This document shows, one piece after another, positions 1-13,300 of a DNA stretch of 62,770 nt. The notes under the pieces were generated by a model that was not told where the DNA came from, searched no databases, and worked only from the letters and a program-made list of their open reading frames with translations. Origin of the DNA: Acanthaster planci (Eukaryota > Echinodermata > Asteroidea > Valvatida > Acanthasteridae); the NCBI RefSeq assembly GCF_001949145.1, contig NW_019091410.1:1349533-1412302 (forward strand). The letters run 5' to 3'. The first letter of the stretch is position 1. Each line of letters opens with the position of its first letter. Made by a program: the position numbers and the translations under genes.

Positions 1-2557
1 CGATTGAAAATGAACAACTCTTTAATTTTACAATTTGAGGAAGACTGAGAACTTCCACAGATTTCTGGAAAGAGAGCTGTTCCCATGGCAATGGTGAACG
101 TCACTGTCTGTCAAATGGAGACCTGCTAAACAGAAGAGGGAGACGAATTTTAACGCTGCGGAACAAGAGTTCTTACCAGAATAATGACTGCCACGCAGAA
201 CCTCGTTAGCATGTAAACGTTGAGAAGGTACTTTTAGTGTTGCCTTTGCCGTGAAAGAGGACAGCACAGAAATTCAACGTGCAGAGAGAAAATTCCACTC
301 CTTTTTTACTGGCACCTCAGCATGTTTGAAAAAGTGAAACTTCGTGTGGCACGCTGCAATATGTGGATTTCTTTCTTGAACATCTTCTCTGCAACAAAGC
401 GTATTCCCTCGATTTAACCATCTTTTCTGGTTGAGATACATTTGTTGAAAACATCGTGTACAAGCTCAATCTCAAATTGAAGCAGTTTACCATTAGATAG
501 ACTCAACGTCTTGATTGCCCCTAGTCATGCAGTCCGGTCCTGGCATTCCATTCCAATACAAAACATTGCAGATCAGACTACAATATATGAACTGAGATTA
601 AAGGATTGTGCGAGTTGGCCTACACCAGGCAAAAGAGCAATTTTCCCACTAATTTTTGGGCAGCCAAGTTCTTGTGTGAAATTCTGTGTAAAAAGTTCCA
701 TAACGGACATGACAAAATGATATGAGCTGACGTGTTTTGACTGGGTAATATTCCCACGATTTGCAATGTACAAAGTCGCTAAAGCAACTTCCAAACTTCT
801 GTAAGGAGGTGCATCTTGGAAGGTTGGAATTGTAGGCCCCGCTTCAGGGGGTCAAAGGTCAACCTGTCTAACAAACCAATCAGCAGTAATTTGAAAACAA
901 CCAATGGGCATTTTTCTATGTTAACAATTGGATATGATTTTGAGCCAAATTTTTCAACAATGTTACCCCAAACAGTCTGCAGCAAATAGGTAGAGACTCA
1001 TCTTAACCCACAGCGTGTTGGGGTTTTAGCAACTCCTGTGATCTTTACACTGCAAACTTAAAAATGTGTAATCGATGCGCAATAACTTCAAATGGAACTT
1101 TGCTGTTTTACCATCCTTTGCCTTCAAGTTATGGTATGGAACCAACCTGTGCTAGTCCAGTGCACGGTTAGTGCACCCTTTAAAGCCTGCCGATGACTGG
1201 CTATTTGCTGGTTTTTCTAGCATGTCTTGGTTCAAGATTACTGGCTGGTTGGTAGACAGAAAGGCTTGCCATGTGCAGTCTTATGGACGACTAGTTGGCA
1301 GCATGGCATGATAATTGGGCCCTTGAGAAGTCTTCTCAAATGTGAATGGCTGTCAAACAAGAAAACAAAGAAATGGAGTTGAAGTTGTTTTTCTAAAGTC
1401 TGCAGCATTGAATCTGAAGCTCTATATCGGTGGGATTTTGCCAGGAAAATCCAAATTCCAGAACAGTGCAGTCTGCCCAACAGCATCACACTCCATGTGC
1501 AGTAATGGAAGCTTGACTCTCTATCCATTAAAGTGAACCAGAAGTGGGATTTCTGTGACCAAGTCTTGTTTATCTTGTTCATCATTCAATTTTCGTTGCA
1601 AGGTCGTGGTGGGAATACAAATATATTTTTTGTATTTTCAAAATGTCTGCAGTTTTATTTTGACCGCCAGATAGTGGATCTAGGACACGATAGTGTGCAT
1701 AATAGGAACTAACATATAAAAGTCTCTCACTCGTCCAAATAACTCTAACTATTTCAGTCCACTTCAAAAATTAACTGACCAGCTGGACGTCATTTAATGA
1801 CACCCTGGATGCCCTATGCACAAACCCTGAGTGACTGGTCTGAAATTCTACGTAGGCTATTGTGTCGATATTTTCGCCACAAATTTCGACTTTTAAGGAC
1901 ATGTTATCACTTTATGATGACTACTAAATACCTGTAAGGGCTAGGGAAGATTATAGCAGACCAGACGTCCAAACACAAGCCTGGTACTGCTGATACCGCA
2001 TTGGTGATTTGGCACAATGGTAAGGCATTGTGGGAATGGAAAGGGGGCAATGTTTGCTCCTTTTTCCCTCCCGTAATGCCTTTCTAACATTGTGCAAAAT
2101 CACTCATGTGGTACTACTGGCAATAAGCCTTGCGGTGGAACTCTTTCCCAGTTCAGACATGTCAAACATAGCTATGCTCCGAGAACTCTTGGGTTTGTCA
2201 TCCCAGCAGGGGTGGACGACGAGTCCCATGAGTTCAAGGGGCAATGTAGCTATGTGTACATGATGTAGGACGGTTAGTAGTAGTTAGCAGTATAGGTCCC
2301 TACTTACATGACAGTCGCCCCGGCCACGTAGACAAGCTGACTGGGGATTAGGCCTAACTTTATCGTGAAATTTTCACAATTTTCGGCCGATAAAAGACAT
2401 ACACATTAACGTAGTAGAAGGGCCCTAAATATGGACTGAACAGAGTACATTTGTGGAGCCATGCCATGGTTATTCATTCGTTTCTTGCTAAAATCAGATC
2501 TGTATCTTTTCCCAAGTTCAGCAGAGCCTTTTCCAATTAGGCGCCATAACAAGGAAT

Positions 2558-2759
2558 AGCGCCCTCTGTTGATATTTCGAACAGCGCCCTCTATTGATCA
2601 AAGAAATAGCGCCCTCTATTGACAAAATAAACAGCGCCCTCTATTGATCAAAGAAACAGCGCCCTCTATTGATCAAAGAAACAGCATCGTCATCAGTAAG
2701 ACGAATAGCGCCCTCTACTTACTACAACCTGCTTAAATAAAATATAAATAGCGCCCTCT
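2558..2759. repeat. Array of seven AGCGCCCTCT motifs, partly tandem (about 25 bp unit)
   Basis: AGCGCCCTCT occurs at 2558, 2583, 2608, 2633, 2658, 2707 and 2750. The first five are exactly 25 bases apart, with units like CAGCGCCCTCTATTGATCAA followed by AGAAA. The reverse complement, AGAGGGCGCT, resembles the core of the CTCF site. Whether CTCF binds here is inference. Confidence 0.85.
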
Positions 2760-5700
2760 TGTTTATGACAATTTTACCAGATACAAACGCTCTTTCAGTT
2801 AATATTGTAAGTGGCATCACACCACGAGTACTTACTAGTGATGCACGAAACCCTCAAGTGCGGGGTTTAAATTCTAGTTTTAAGAGTCTGATGTGAGGTT
2901 TCAGACTGAATTAGATGTTATGTTATGATCAGAACTCTTTCTTTCCAAGGAAACATTTGCGATACAACTGATCTATTTTTCACCTCGGGATCAAGTTAAC
3001 TGAAAGACAGAGACATTTATTTTGTGCACAAATTCTGACTCTATTTCACCATGTTGAGCAGTCTGAAACTTCCAAAAGACCCGTCAGAAATTCTTTAAAA
3101 TTTTTCTAAAAAGAATAGATGAAATATCCAGAAAAATATATTTATTATGCAAATAAGTTTCTGATTGTTTTGAAAAATAAGAGTCGGACTTCTGTATCCA
3201 AAGTTTTCATATAACTCCCTCCTCTCCAAGAAAAAAAAAACTAAAAAATGGAACAAAATAAAATACAATTCCTTTCACAGGTGTACAGTTGAACCGGCAA
3301 CATGACAAAAAGCATCCATGGGACAACAAAATAGCCAAACTTGTGCCAACTTTGTTTTGGATCCACACTGTGGCCACTATAAAAATTTTTATTGGTTCTA
3401 TTTCACCAAGTTTTACCACATAGGAAGACTCCTACCCTATACATAGACAAGTGATACCTCGATTCCCCCATTCTCCATAACATACCTACACACATTCCAA
3501 TAACAATTATATATTTATATATTTATATATAATCATATAAATCACATGAACACAATAATTCATATATTCTTTTTACAAGAGACTCATAAGTGCGTAACAA
3601 CCTGTCCACGTGTAATTCCTTATTTACAAAACTGAAAAAGGAAAGAAATAGAAAAAAAAAATTACTGCAACTTTCTCTGCTAAAAATTGGGCATTTTGCC
3701 TCTGGGAAAGGGTGTTGAGAATTCCGTCAGTGGAGATGAATATTACATATTGGCCACCAATCGCCATACACAGGTACAAGTACTGCCACTGGATTTATGT
3801 ACAAGTCAGAAATGATTGAAAATAGGTGAGGAAGGGTCTGCTATTTAGAATGTCGATGCACATTCAGATCTTAATGAAACTTTAAACGATGCTACGTCAT
3901 GGCTACAATACATTATCACATCCTCGTTGAAATTCTGGGTACAAATTTTGTGTTGGCCTATCCGTATGCTAGTAATATACTTGTAATCATGATGAACAAA
4001 TCCTCCAGTGCATATATGCAAGTACATGTATTTAAAGTTACAACACCCTTACAAGTTTCAATCAACATCAAATACAATTCTCCAATTCAGGTTTTTATCT
4101 ACAACACATAGGATATAGTTTATGTCTTAGTTTACCTCCAACAGAGTTCATGCTCTTGGATTTAGCTTTTTTTATGCCTCTTTAATTAACAGTATGCTCC
4201 AAGCTACAATGTCCTTCATCCAGGACAAATAGTTCCTCTATTACCCACAATGCCATGAACCTCGAGAAGCAAGTATGTAGTTTAATGACCGCCTCCCAGG
4301 TTCATCCTGCCAATAATAAATAAAAATATGTGAGTTCCTTTTTCTGCGTATCTAAGTATGTCGTCTTGGTTGTCTTTCATCAGTTCTACAACTGACAGGT
4401 GAAGAAACATGCTTCATGATTTCAAATCAAGTGCTGTGAAGGGGTTGTCTTTGATTTTCCTCAAGTCTTGCTAGTGAAGATTGAGGCGTCAATGAGAAAG
4501 TGGAAGAGATCAGTTCTCTCAACAAACTACTCACTCTCTCTTACACTTGTAGCTCATTCACTTTGTTTAAATTCACGATACTTCCACTTCAAGATATTTA
4601 CTATCTTCATGGAATCGTCTCTAGGAATTTGGCCTGTGGGCCACTGTTTGAAATGAATAAAATATTTGAGATATGAAGAGTTTCTGCCAGACAGTGGCTC
4701 CACTCTTGCATGCTACTCCGGGCACTTCTGGAGGCAGGAAAAGTGTTGTATATGCAGTTACTCTCAGATCACATCCTGCAACTGGTCAGCGTTTACATCT
4801 CGGCCATATTGAAATGAGCAAGTGATGCAGTATACTATCTGTCTGACTGACATTTTGCTCTTTATTTCCCGTAGGCAGTACCCTTGGAGTTCTATTTTCC
4901 GGAGTATACATGAACCCAAGCCAGCGTGGTGGCCATCTTGGTCTGGTTGTGCAGTGTACACCACAGTCAGGAGATTTTAAAAAATAAGTCAAGGGCATCA
5001 GACTTTTTCTTTCTTACCATTCTGGAAAAATTAAAAATAGCAATTCAGTTCCAAACTGAAAAAGAAAGTCAGACAGGCTGATGGTTTCATTCCAGCAGAA
5101 CTTACATCATTAAGAAGTTTTTTTTTTTTAGATTTGCATTACTATACAAGGACATACAGGTTTCTCTCCGAGATTCATCTAAACAATTTCCTAACAATTC
5201 TGTTTGATGAGAGAAAGTTCTATCAAGCTGTGGCAGCATGCAAACACTTGCATAATGGCTTTCTTCTTTCTTTTTTTTTGTCTCTGTTTTTCTTCTACTT
5301 AAGTTACTTATTCCAGTTATTTCTTTTCCGGTGTTCATTTTATTCAGCTATTGTTACCTCCTTGATTGCAAAGTTGCATATTCTATTACGTTCTTCAACA
5401 CACACACACCATACAATTATGACGATTCTCTTAAAAAACAAATTATGTACAAATTACAGCGTGACATGAGTCTGAGATGTTTCGTGCCTTACTGTTTTTG
5501 AAAGGATTTGGGAGCTAGTTTCCGTTGAGATGTACGGTATTGGGATACATGCAAGGCCAAGATTTATGTTAATGATAAATACCTGTGAATCCTGCAATAT
5601 GGAAGATACGTACATGTACACCTAACGCGACTTCCAGTGACTGCATCGGGCATATGAAACACAATGGTGGTTATTGGCAAGCACAGTGAAGCGATACAGG

Positions 5701-5908
5701 GTGCAAGACCAGAAAGTCAAAGACAGGACAGAAAACTGCGATTCAACCCAGGTATCTGACTTGAGTTTCAGCAAGGATGAGTTCTGCATCTTAAGGTGTG
5801 CCGCATCTAGGCGTGGCAAGTTATCTTATGAATTATTCCCGTAATTTTAACAAGTAAAATACATGGCCGAACATCTAACCGACTTTAGATTTTTGGCAGA
5901 GCACTACT

Positions 5909-6046
5909 TATGAATATTCACATGGACTGTAAGCAAAGGTCCAAGACAGTTTGTTATGAATATTCACATGGACTGTAAGCAAAGGTCAAAGACAGTTTGT
6001 TATGAATATTCACATGGACTGTAAGCAAAGGTCAAAGACAGTTTGT
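5909..6046. repeat. 46-bp tandem repeat, three copies
   Basis: Three near-identical 46-base units start at 5909, 5955 and 6001, each beginning TATGAATATTCACATGGACT. They differ at about one base, so the array is young. No coding potential is seen. Confidence 0.95.
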
Positions 6047-6300
6047 TCACATGCAGTGTCTAAAATGGATGTCTAGAGACTGACCAGTGCAGCGTACTGT
6101 GCTTTGAAATACCTCCTGTTGGATAACCTACACAACGGCAATCGATGTCATTTGTAAATGATTCAGCAACTCTTGCGGTTGGTTTTTTGCCCAAGCTACC
6201 TGGATTTGGCAACTGCCTGAATTCACCAAAGACCTTAGCTGTGCAACGTTGTTGTGAAAAGGGTCCCATAGTCATTTGGTATCCATCAGTTCTGGTTCCA

Positions 6301-6370
6301 TTAACCCTAACCCCCTAGGGTGTATGTAAACTCGTATTAAAATTGGAGCATTTGGGACTGTTAGGGTTAA
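6301..6370. mobile_element. 70-bp palindromic TTAA-bounded miniature element
   Basis: The 70-base segment begins TTAACCCTAAC and ends GTTAGGGTTAA, a perfect 11-base inverted repeat whose outer four bases are TTAA. It has the outline of a very small piggyBac-type MITE. Its ends are also telomere-like (CCCTAA). Confidence 0.5.
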
Positions 6371-7256
6371 TACACTGCACATCAAGGTACTCAATTCTGG
6401 GGGTTTCAGGCCGGATCACATCTAGGATTTACAATTAGAATTCCATGGTCAACTTTTCTTTTTCTACCATCAATACCAAGAGTCTGTGCTGGGAGTCTGT
6501 CCATTCATTTTGAATCTTGAAGACATTGACAATTACCATGCATCTATGGGTTTAAACCAGAGCTAGGACTGTAATGTATACGTGCATGCAGAACTCGTGA
6601 CTTCTCAGTCTATGGAAACTGTCAGCGAGATAAATTGACACCGTGAACAGAGGCATCATTGCAAAGCCAATAGGACTCTTTGCAGTTCATTTTTTTCACC
6701 CCGTTCAACCAGAAATGTCCACTTCACAAACGGGGACAGGGTACAGTGCTTTCATCAACTTCTTTCTCGGTGACAGCGGTAAAATTTCACACCAATCCTG
6801 ATCTCTTCCAACCATCGCTGGGCTCAGTTCTGTTGATGTTGCAAGGATTCCAACACTCACGGTGATGTTGTCAATGGAACTAATTCATTTGGACATGTAT
6901 GATGAAAGAGTTAAAGGGGCTTACATACAAATAATTTCCAACTTTCTGCTTAGCATCTTTCAATACCAAAATTCTATGCTACTGATTGTTTAGCTAAGCG
7001 TTAACCATTTTCTAACTGCTTGCAAGTAACGGCTGCGCTGTTACATGTAGGGGCCAGTGAATTCTTTACAAGAAAAAATGGATGAATAGAATCATGAAAC
7101 TTCAATCTACCCCCAGCACAAACCCTGGCATGCGGTAATCTTCTTGCGTCCTCTGCACACACATGAAAGCAAAAAACTATCAAGAGATTGTTACGGCTGC
7201 CTGACGATATTTCTTTGTCTCTCTTCTTGGGAGGCTGGCCACGGACTCTGCCTCGC

Positions 7257-7367
7257 TTAGTCCTTTTTCTCGTTGGTCTGGTAGGTGTGTCTATATACCT
7301 CTTCGATGGCCCGGCACCACTCTAGCGCGTGACCCTCTGGGTCGATTAGGTAGTAGAGCCGGTTGGG
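7257..7367 (-). CDS. PDPK1: PDPK1 terminal coding exon 14 with stop
   Basis: This 111-nt exon encodes [20 protein letters not shown], then [16 protein letters not shown] and TAA at 7257-7259. It matches human PNRTYYLMDPSGNAHKWCRKI. It contains the C-terminal PH helix with its conserved Trp. The 3' UTR continues to lower coordinates. Confidence 0.96.
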   Translation of the reverse strand, partial: PNRLYYLIDPEGHALEWCRAIEEVYRHTYQTNEKKD

Positions 7368-10300
7368 CTGTATGGATGAAAGAACGGGGGGAAAAAAAAT
7401 ATCACGACTGGCCGGCTCTAGACAGTCTTTCAAAAACTTCATGCTGGATGATGTCTGAATACACAAGGATGTCCTGTGTCGTTACATGGAAGACGTCGTA
7501 GAATAAAAATATTAACTGCTTCAAGTGGTATAGAAAAACTAGCTAGCTAAATGTGATCCATGAAACATCCTACTTTTCCTGAGGTTTAGCTGCAGGAAAA
7601 CGGAATGCTCCACAAATCACCAAGGCAGGCTAGTTTTACTGCACCACGAGATAAAGCAGTCAATATTTGTTTTATAACATCTCTTCTACAGAGCCTGCTC
7701 GATTTTACCATAAACGGATTAATTTGATCTGAATACAGTAGCAGGTGTGCTAATTGATTGAATATGAAGAAATCTGTCGAACATTTACCAAGGCTCTTCA
7801 AAACTTACTCTTCACAAAGAATGATTGAACCTAGCTCCGCAGTGCTAACAGTTCTTAATGCAGGCAATGTGCAGTGCACTATATAAGTATGCACTTGTAC
7901 ACAATGCCATTGTGGCTATGCATCTGGTTCTGTGGTTGCTAGGGGTAGAATACTGTGGTTGCTAGGGATAGAATACTGTGGTTGCTAGGGGTATAAATAC
8001 TTTTGCTTGTGAAAAGATGGCAAAAATGGCAAACAACATGTGACAAGCTCTCTTGGAGTTTCAAAAGGCCACAGTGTGGTAAGAGATGTCATTTGAATTT
8101 AAAATGTAAATGTCTGTTTGGGTGCGAGGCCAACAGCTTCCTCATAAAACGTGCTTTTTTGTTTTTGTTTGTCTACTCACCGTGTGCACAAAGTATGTCT
8201 TGAAGTTCTTGACCTCCACGCGGAGATGAGGAGACCTGAAAAACAGAGTGAATTCTATTTAATGGGAGCACATTGCAGCGCTTCAAATTCCTGGTTTACA
8301 GCTTATTCGCGGCACAACGTTACATCAAATGCTGGGAAATTAGCTACAGTGTAGCACCTGCACTCTGATCTCCAGAATACACCAAGTCAATGATCACACA
8401 TGCTTGACAAAACTCGCTTAGTACCTGAGGTCTGAGTCTAAATCAGTAAAAGAGGACTCAAGTGCTATTGATGTGATTTAGTACCTTAACTTTATACCAT
8501 TAGCACTTGAGTGCATCAATGATACCAGGTTTTTTCAATGTGAATCATTTTATTGTTTGGCTACGTTGCTTCGTGTAGCCTTTTTCTGGACAAGAGGTCC
8601 GGCAACAAGTTTCCACCGGAGCATTCCCAAATTTCAGAGGCTCCAGATCTTGAATTTTTGACCCACCATGGAATTTCTCCCTTGAGGACCATGTTCTCAG
8701 GATCCACGTAGTACAGGTGAGGTCCTTCTGTGAGTAAGAACTGCCTCCTCCTGGCAAACAAACCCTGCCGAAATAAAAGGAGACAAAAACACAACGTTTG
8801 CTGAGAAGTCATCACAGGACTTGGGCACGTTAACACCAAGAAGTAACAAGTCAAGTGTTAGCGGACGAACTTTCCTTTGTCCAGGGCGGTTTAGTATTCC
8901 CACTACTGTTAACACAAACTCCTGGAATGGAATTTTGATGGCTTGTCACCAAAGCACTTAACAAAAATCCATAGGACATGCCTGAAAAAAAAACCTAAGA
9001 GGGTAAAGCTGGCAAACTTGGCTCAATTTGGGAGCTCTAAAGAGTGTGCCCACCTTTTGAAACTTTCAAGGATTTTATCAAGTTATTAAAAATAATCTGG
9101 TTTTTGTTGTTAATAAGCTGCAGTTTGGTGTTTTGGCCAGGCCTCAACTTTAGCACTCGATCAGCATTCAAATTCTAGTAAAAAACTTCTACAGGCAAGT
9201 AGAATGCAGTCCGTAATTTGTTCGGTGGGCTAGTCAAGAAACATCAACCTGTCTGAGTAAAACTTAGGTCACAATGTGCATTTTGATTGCACAGTGCGTG
9301 TTCTTTATTATGAATTGCAACAGATTTTAATCCTCCACGTTTAGACTGTTTTCGAAATTGACAGCAAGACGCCACAGTAGAAAAATAAAATAATTTAATT
9401 TTTAATTTTTTTTTATTTGACATACATTTTTTTGGTGAAAATAATAAAAGTTGAAACAAGCCTGTCAAAATAAGTTTTGCAAAGCAACATCTAGTGAGAT
9501 TGTGAAAATTTCTGTAGGCTGGTGAAAAATAAGTTAATTTGCCCAGCCGGTCAGTTAAAAAACCCTTCAGATCAAGGCTTGGTTTTGGCTTTCAAAGTCT
9601 TTTTAAATAATCTGTTAACGTTCAAACTCCGCCCATCAAAAAACTTACCCTCCTCTTGTCCATGGGAGCCATCTTCAGGATCAAGTTGCCGTCCACAAAT
9701 CGGTGCCACTTACATTCTCGCCTCTGTTTCTCTAGCAGGGCGGCTCGCTCCTCCGACGTGTAGGGCAGAACGTACTTGGGCTTGCGCTGCGACCGATCTT
9801 TGGTCTGTTGCCGGTTGTTCTCGTATGTCTTGATCTGGCCCAGGAACTCGCTCAGGGGTGACATGTCAAACTCGTCAATCTGTAATTTGGTTCGAGATAT
9901 GGGGGATAAGTTTCTTTTTTGGGGGGAGGCCTTGCTTTCTCACGCACAACATTTTCAGTTCCGTTCAACAGTTATTGCAAACGATATAGCAATAACCTAT
10001 CTGATCTGAGCTGAAGTGCGCCCTCACTGGCGAAAGAAAAACAGATGGTACTAAGTTTTCAAACTGGGTTCTTACAACCCTTTGGTGTACATGCGAAGAC
10101 CACGTATTCCAGACTAAGCGTATTGCGTGTATTCAGTGTGCTGCTTCAAATGCGCATAAACCATGCACGCCTATCCCGTGAGTGCACACCAAATGGCTGT
10201 CACTTTCATTTCAAAACACGCCCTCTTTTGTTCCTGCTCCAAGTGGATAAGGTATTCTTTTTTTCTGAATTTAATCAAATTATTTAATTACAGCCAGAAA

Positions 10301-13300
10301 TAAAACCACAAAGTGCCCACGGAAACTGTTAGCTAGCCAATTCAGCCTTTTCTCATAGACTTGACAGGCAGTAGCCAAGTAAAGGTGCTCTAACATAGCT
10401 GTTTCTTGAGGCCAAGTCGGTTCCATTCCCGGGTGAAGTGCATTTCTATTGGGATCCAATGAGTCCCATTTGGGAGAATACAGTACCAATTTGTGCACAA
10501 TCTGTTGAAAATTTCCCACAGGCGGTAACTTGTCTGCAGGTGCACGAGCTAGAGAAACCTGTGCAAGCATCTGTGTGCCCCAATGCAGCTCTAACGAGTA
10601 AGCAAAAAGAGCGCCCTCTACAGTTCCAACGCAGTGACCATTAGAATGGCCAGCAAAGTCATGCCACAAGGGGAGTCAGGGGACCCTGCCAAATTCGGCC
10701 AGCGGAAGACTGCCGTAGGAGTCTGGTTCCCCATTTTTCACTCACATAGAGGTCGCTATGAATCTCCTCGCCATCCACCACCATGCACGGCTTGAGGGTG
10801 GGTGGAGTCTCGTTGGGTAGGTTGTCCCAGTTGACGCCCTCAAAGAATGGGTGGTCCTTGAGCTCTGGGAAGCCTCCACAGTCTTCGCACCCTATTCTCT
10901 TCAAGGGGTCTAACACCTGAAACCAGACCAAGACAAGGTCCCTCGTGATGGCTACATGTCTACATTTAACCACTTGCTGCCGGGTGTAATTTTAAGTTGC
11001 ATGACATAAAACTGGGTGATTTTCAAGATTTTCCATTTTCAAAATTCTTCAAAAAATCATAGCTTCATTTACTGGATGTTTACATCCACACAAATGACTA
11101 TCTGGTGGCTACTCTAATCTGACAGACAACATCTACTGACGCCCAAGTATTTTAGCAAGGCTTGCGTCCCTGTAAAAAGAGCCCAGATTTGTGCGGTGTT
11201 ATGTAACTTTCTTTTGTTCCCGAAACTGGCACACTGCACTGGCGGCTTTTCAATAGGGGCCAGATTAGCGTGCAGCGGTACTGTATCGCTCATCACTGGA
11301 GTGCTGGAGCGCTTTTGTCCCCGGTGGTAATCCATTCCTGCTGAATGCCACACACAGCGGTATAATCTCTCAAAATAATGACAGATTTCCTCCAGTATTG
11401 ACAACTGAAAAAATGTTGGCCATTCCCAGCAGCTCGGTCTTTTATTCCAAGTACAGTCTTTTGTTACAAGGCCCAGCTCTTTTGTCTGGTTTCGGGCTCC
11501 CCGGTTTTGTGTACAAAGCTCCCCAGCAGCATATGGTTAACACAGAAGTACAGTTGCTCACACGCAGGCTCTATGTTGCTTTTCTTTGTTTTCGAGCATT
11601 ATTTAAAATTGTAAGTGAAAGGTTATTTAATAAACTAATAATGATCAACTAATGTCTAGTTCTTGGCCAGTCTTCCTCAAGTTACCAGCCTTTATTGCAC
11701 CTTGCATGTAAACCGACCTCATTTTTTTTGTTTCTTCCTTACCAGGAGGGTCTGGTGCTATGTGACCAATAGACTGAGGTTGTAAACTGAAGCCGTAATT
11801 TTGACTTTTGGATTTCAGTGAAGTTTTAAAAATCAAAGAATTTGGGCAGTTTGAATTGAGACTTCAGTCCATATTTATGCACACGGGAAAAAAAAAGGAC
11901 AAAACCTTCCAATTTTCCGACACAATATTTCCATGACAAAGCTCACTTTACTGAAAAAAGAGAGATCCTTCACAAGGGGGCATGAATTACCATTTTTCCC
12001 TAACCCTACTCGGCCATCATCTTACTCACCAGTAGTCTTGATACTAGGTCTTTCGCTTTCTCGGGGAATCCCTCTGGAAATTCGTACTCTAGCTTGATGA
12101 TCTTCTGAAATATCATGTATTCATTGCTGGAAAAAAAAAATGAAGAAAAATGACGGCGTAAGAACATCAGACTTCATCTTCGGCTCTTTGTCGGGATTGT
12201 CTCCGGTGTCCCTGAAACACGCTAACAGCCTGTTCATTGTTGTCATGAGCTTCCGTTACTGAAGGACTGTGCTGATATTTGCTGTCAATGCAGGTAATCC
12301 CAAGAACATGACGTCCAGTCGAACAACGCCATGTTGAGGGTGCGAATACTTATAACGATCTACGAGTGGGCTTTAATGCAAAGCCTTTGGGAGAAAAAAA
12401 TGGCAGGCTTGTTCAGGAAGTACTTTGAATGCAATTCCTCAGTGGCTGAGCCAAATGGTCTCTACGGAACTGTTGTTCAATTCTTGAACCAGATTGGATG
12501 CAATTTCCGGCCTGGCTTGTGCCACTTTGGTGACTTCTCTCATCATTAATATGTCATTTCCTCTTTGTTTTTGTTTTTTTTGTCTGTCCGTCTGTCTGTT
12601 TTCCATTTGCTCTAAACCCCCCCACAAACTTGCCCAATTCTGTCTTGGAATTTTCAAAAATAATTTCTATGCAACTTGTTCCTATTTGTTATTGACAAAC
12701 AATGCCACTTAATGCCAACGCATATTTTTCCTGTTTTGGAATAATTTCAGGGTGCTTACTTCCCTAATATGACAGCGGTCTCTAATTAATGTACAAGTTT
12801 GTAAAAAACAATAGGTGGAAAATATGAATGGACGGTTTTGATTCAATTTTACTTGAACTCTCTTCAGCATTCCTTGATCTGCCAAAATCTTTTGCAATAC
12901 AATAATCAAAAAAGATGACAATATTGGGATATTAAACCCCACGTACAAATTCATAGTTGTAAAGATGACCATTAAATATATTGTTTCCTAATAAATATGA
13001 GCTGTAAGTATGAACAAATGCATGTACAGTGTAGACCACTGGTTGCTGATGATATTGTACTTTACTTTTACTTTGGTTTTGGTATAGTCTCTTGGAGCTT
13101 GGCAGTAAAATAGTGTACAAATATTGACTGCTCCGAATGGTAAATAGTATACAAATATTGACTGCTCCGGATGATAAATAGTATACAAATATTGACTGCT
13201 CCAAATGGTAAATAGTATACAAATATTGACTGCTCCAAATGGTAAATAGTATACAAATATTGACTGCTCCAAATGGTAAATAGTATACAAATATTGACTG

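Larger units (their letters stand above)
1..7256. other. 3' flank and probable 3' UTR of PDPK1; no supported gene
   Basis: The sequence is AT-rich, with only short, overlapping, unrecognisable ORFs on both strands. The PDPK1 3' UTR must begin at 7256 on the minus strand. Candidate AATAAA signals on that strand lie at 5339-5344, 4861-4866 and near 3140, and I cannot choose among them. Tandem repeats at 2558-2759 and 5909-6046 and a tiny palindromic element at 6301-6370 are listed separately. Confidence 0.5.

Noticed and set aside
2558-2759. CRISPR array
   Set aside because: Spacers are not unique: the whole 25-base unit repeats, and the genome is eukaryotic.
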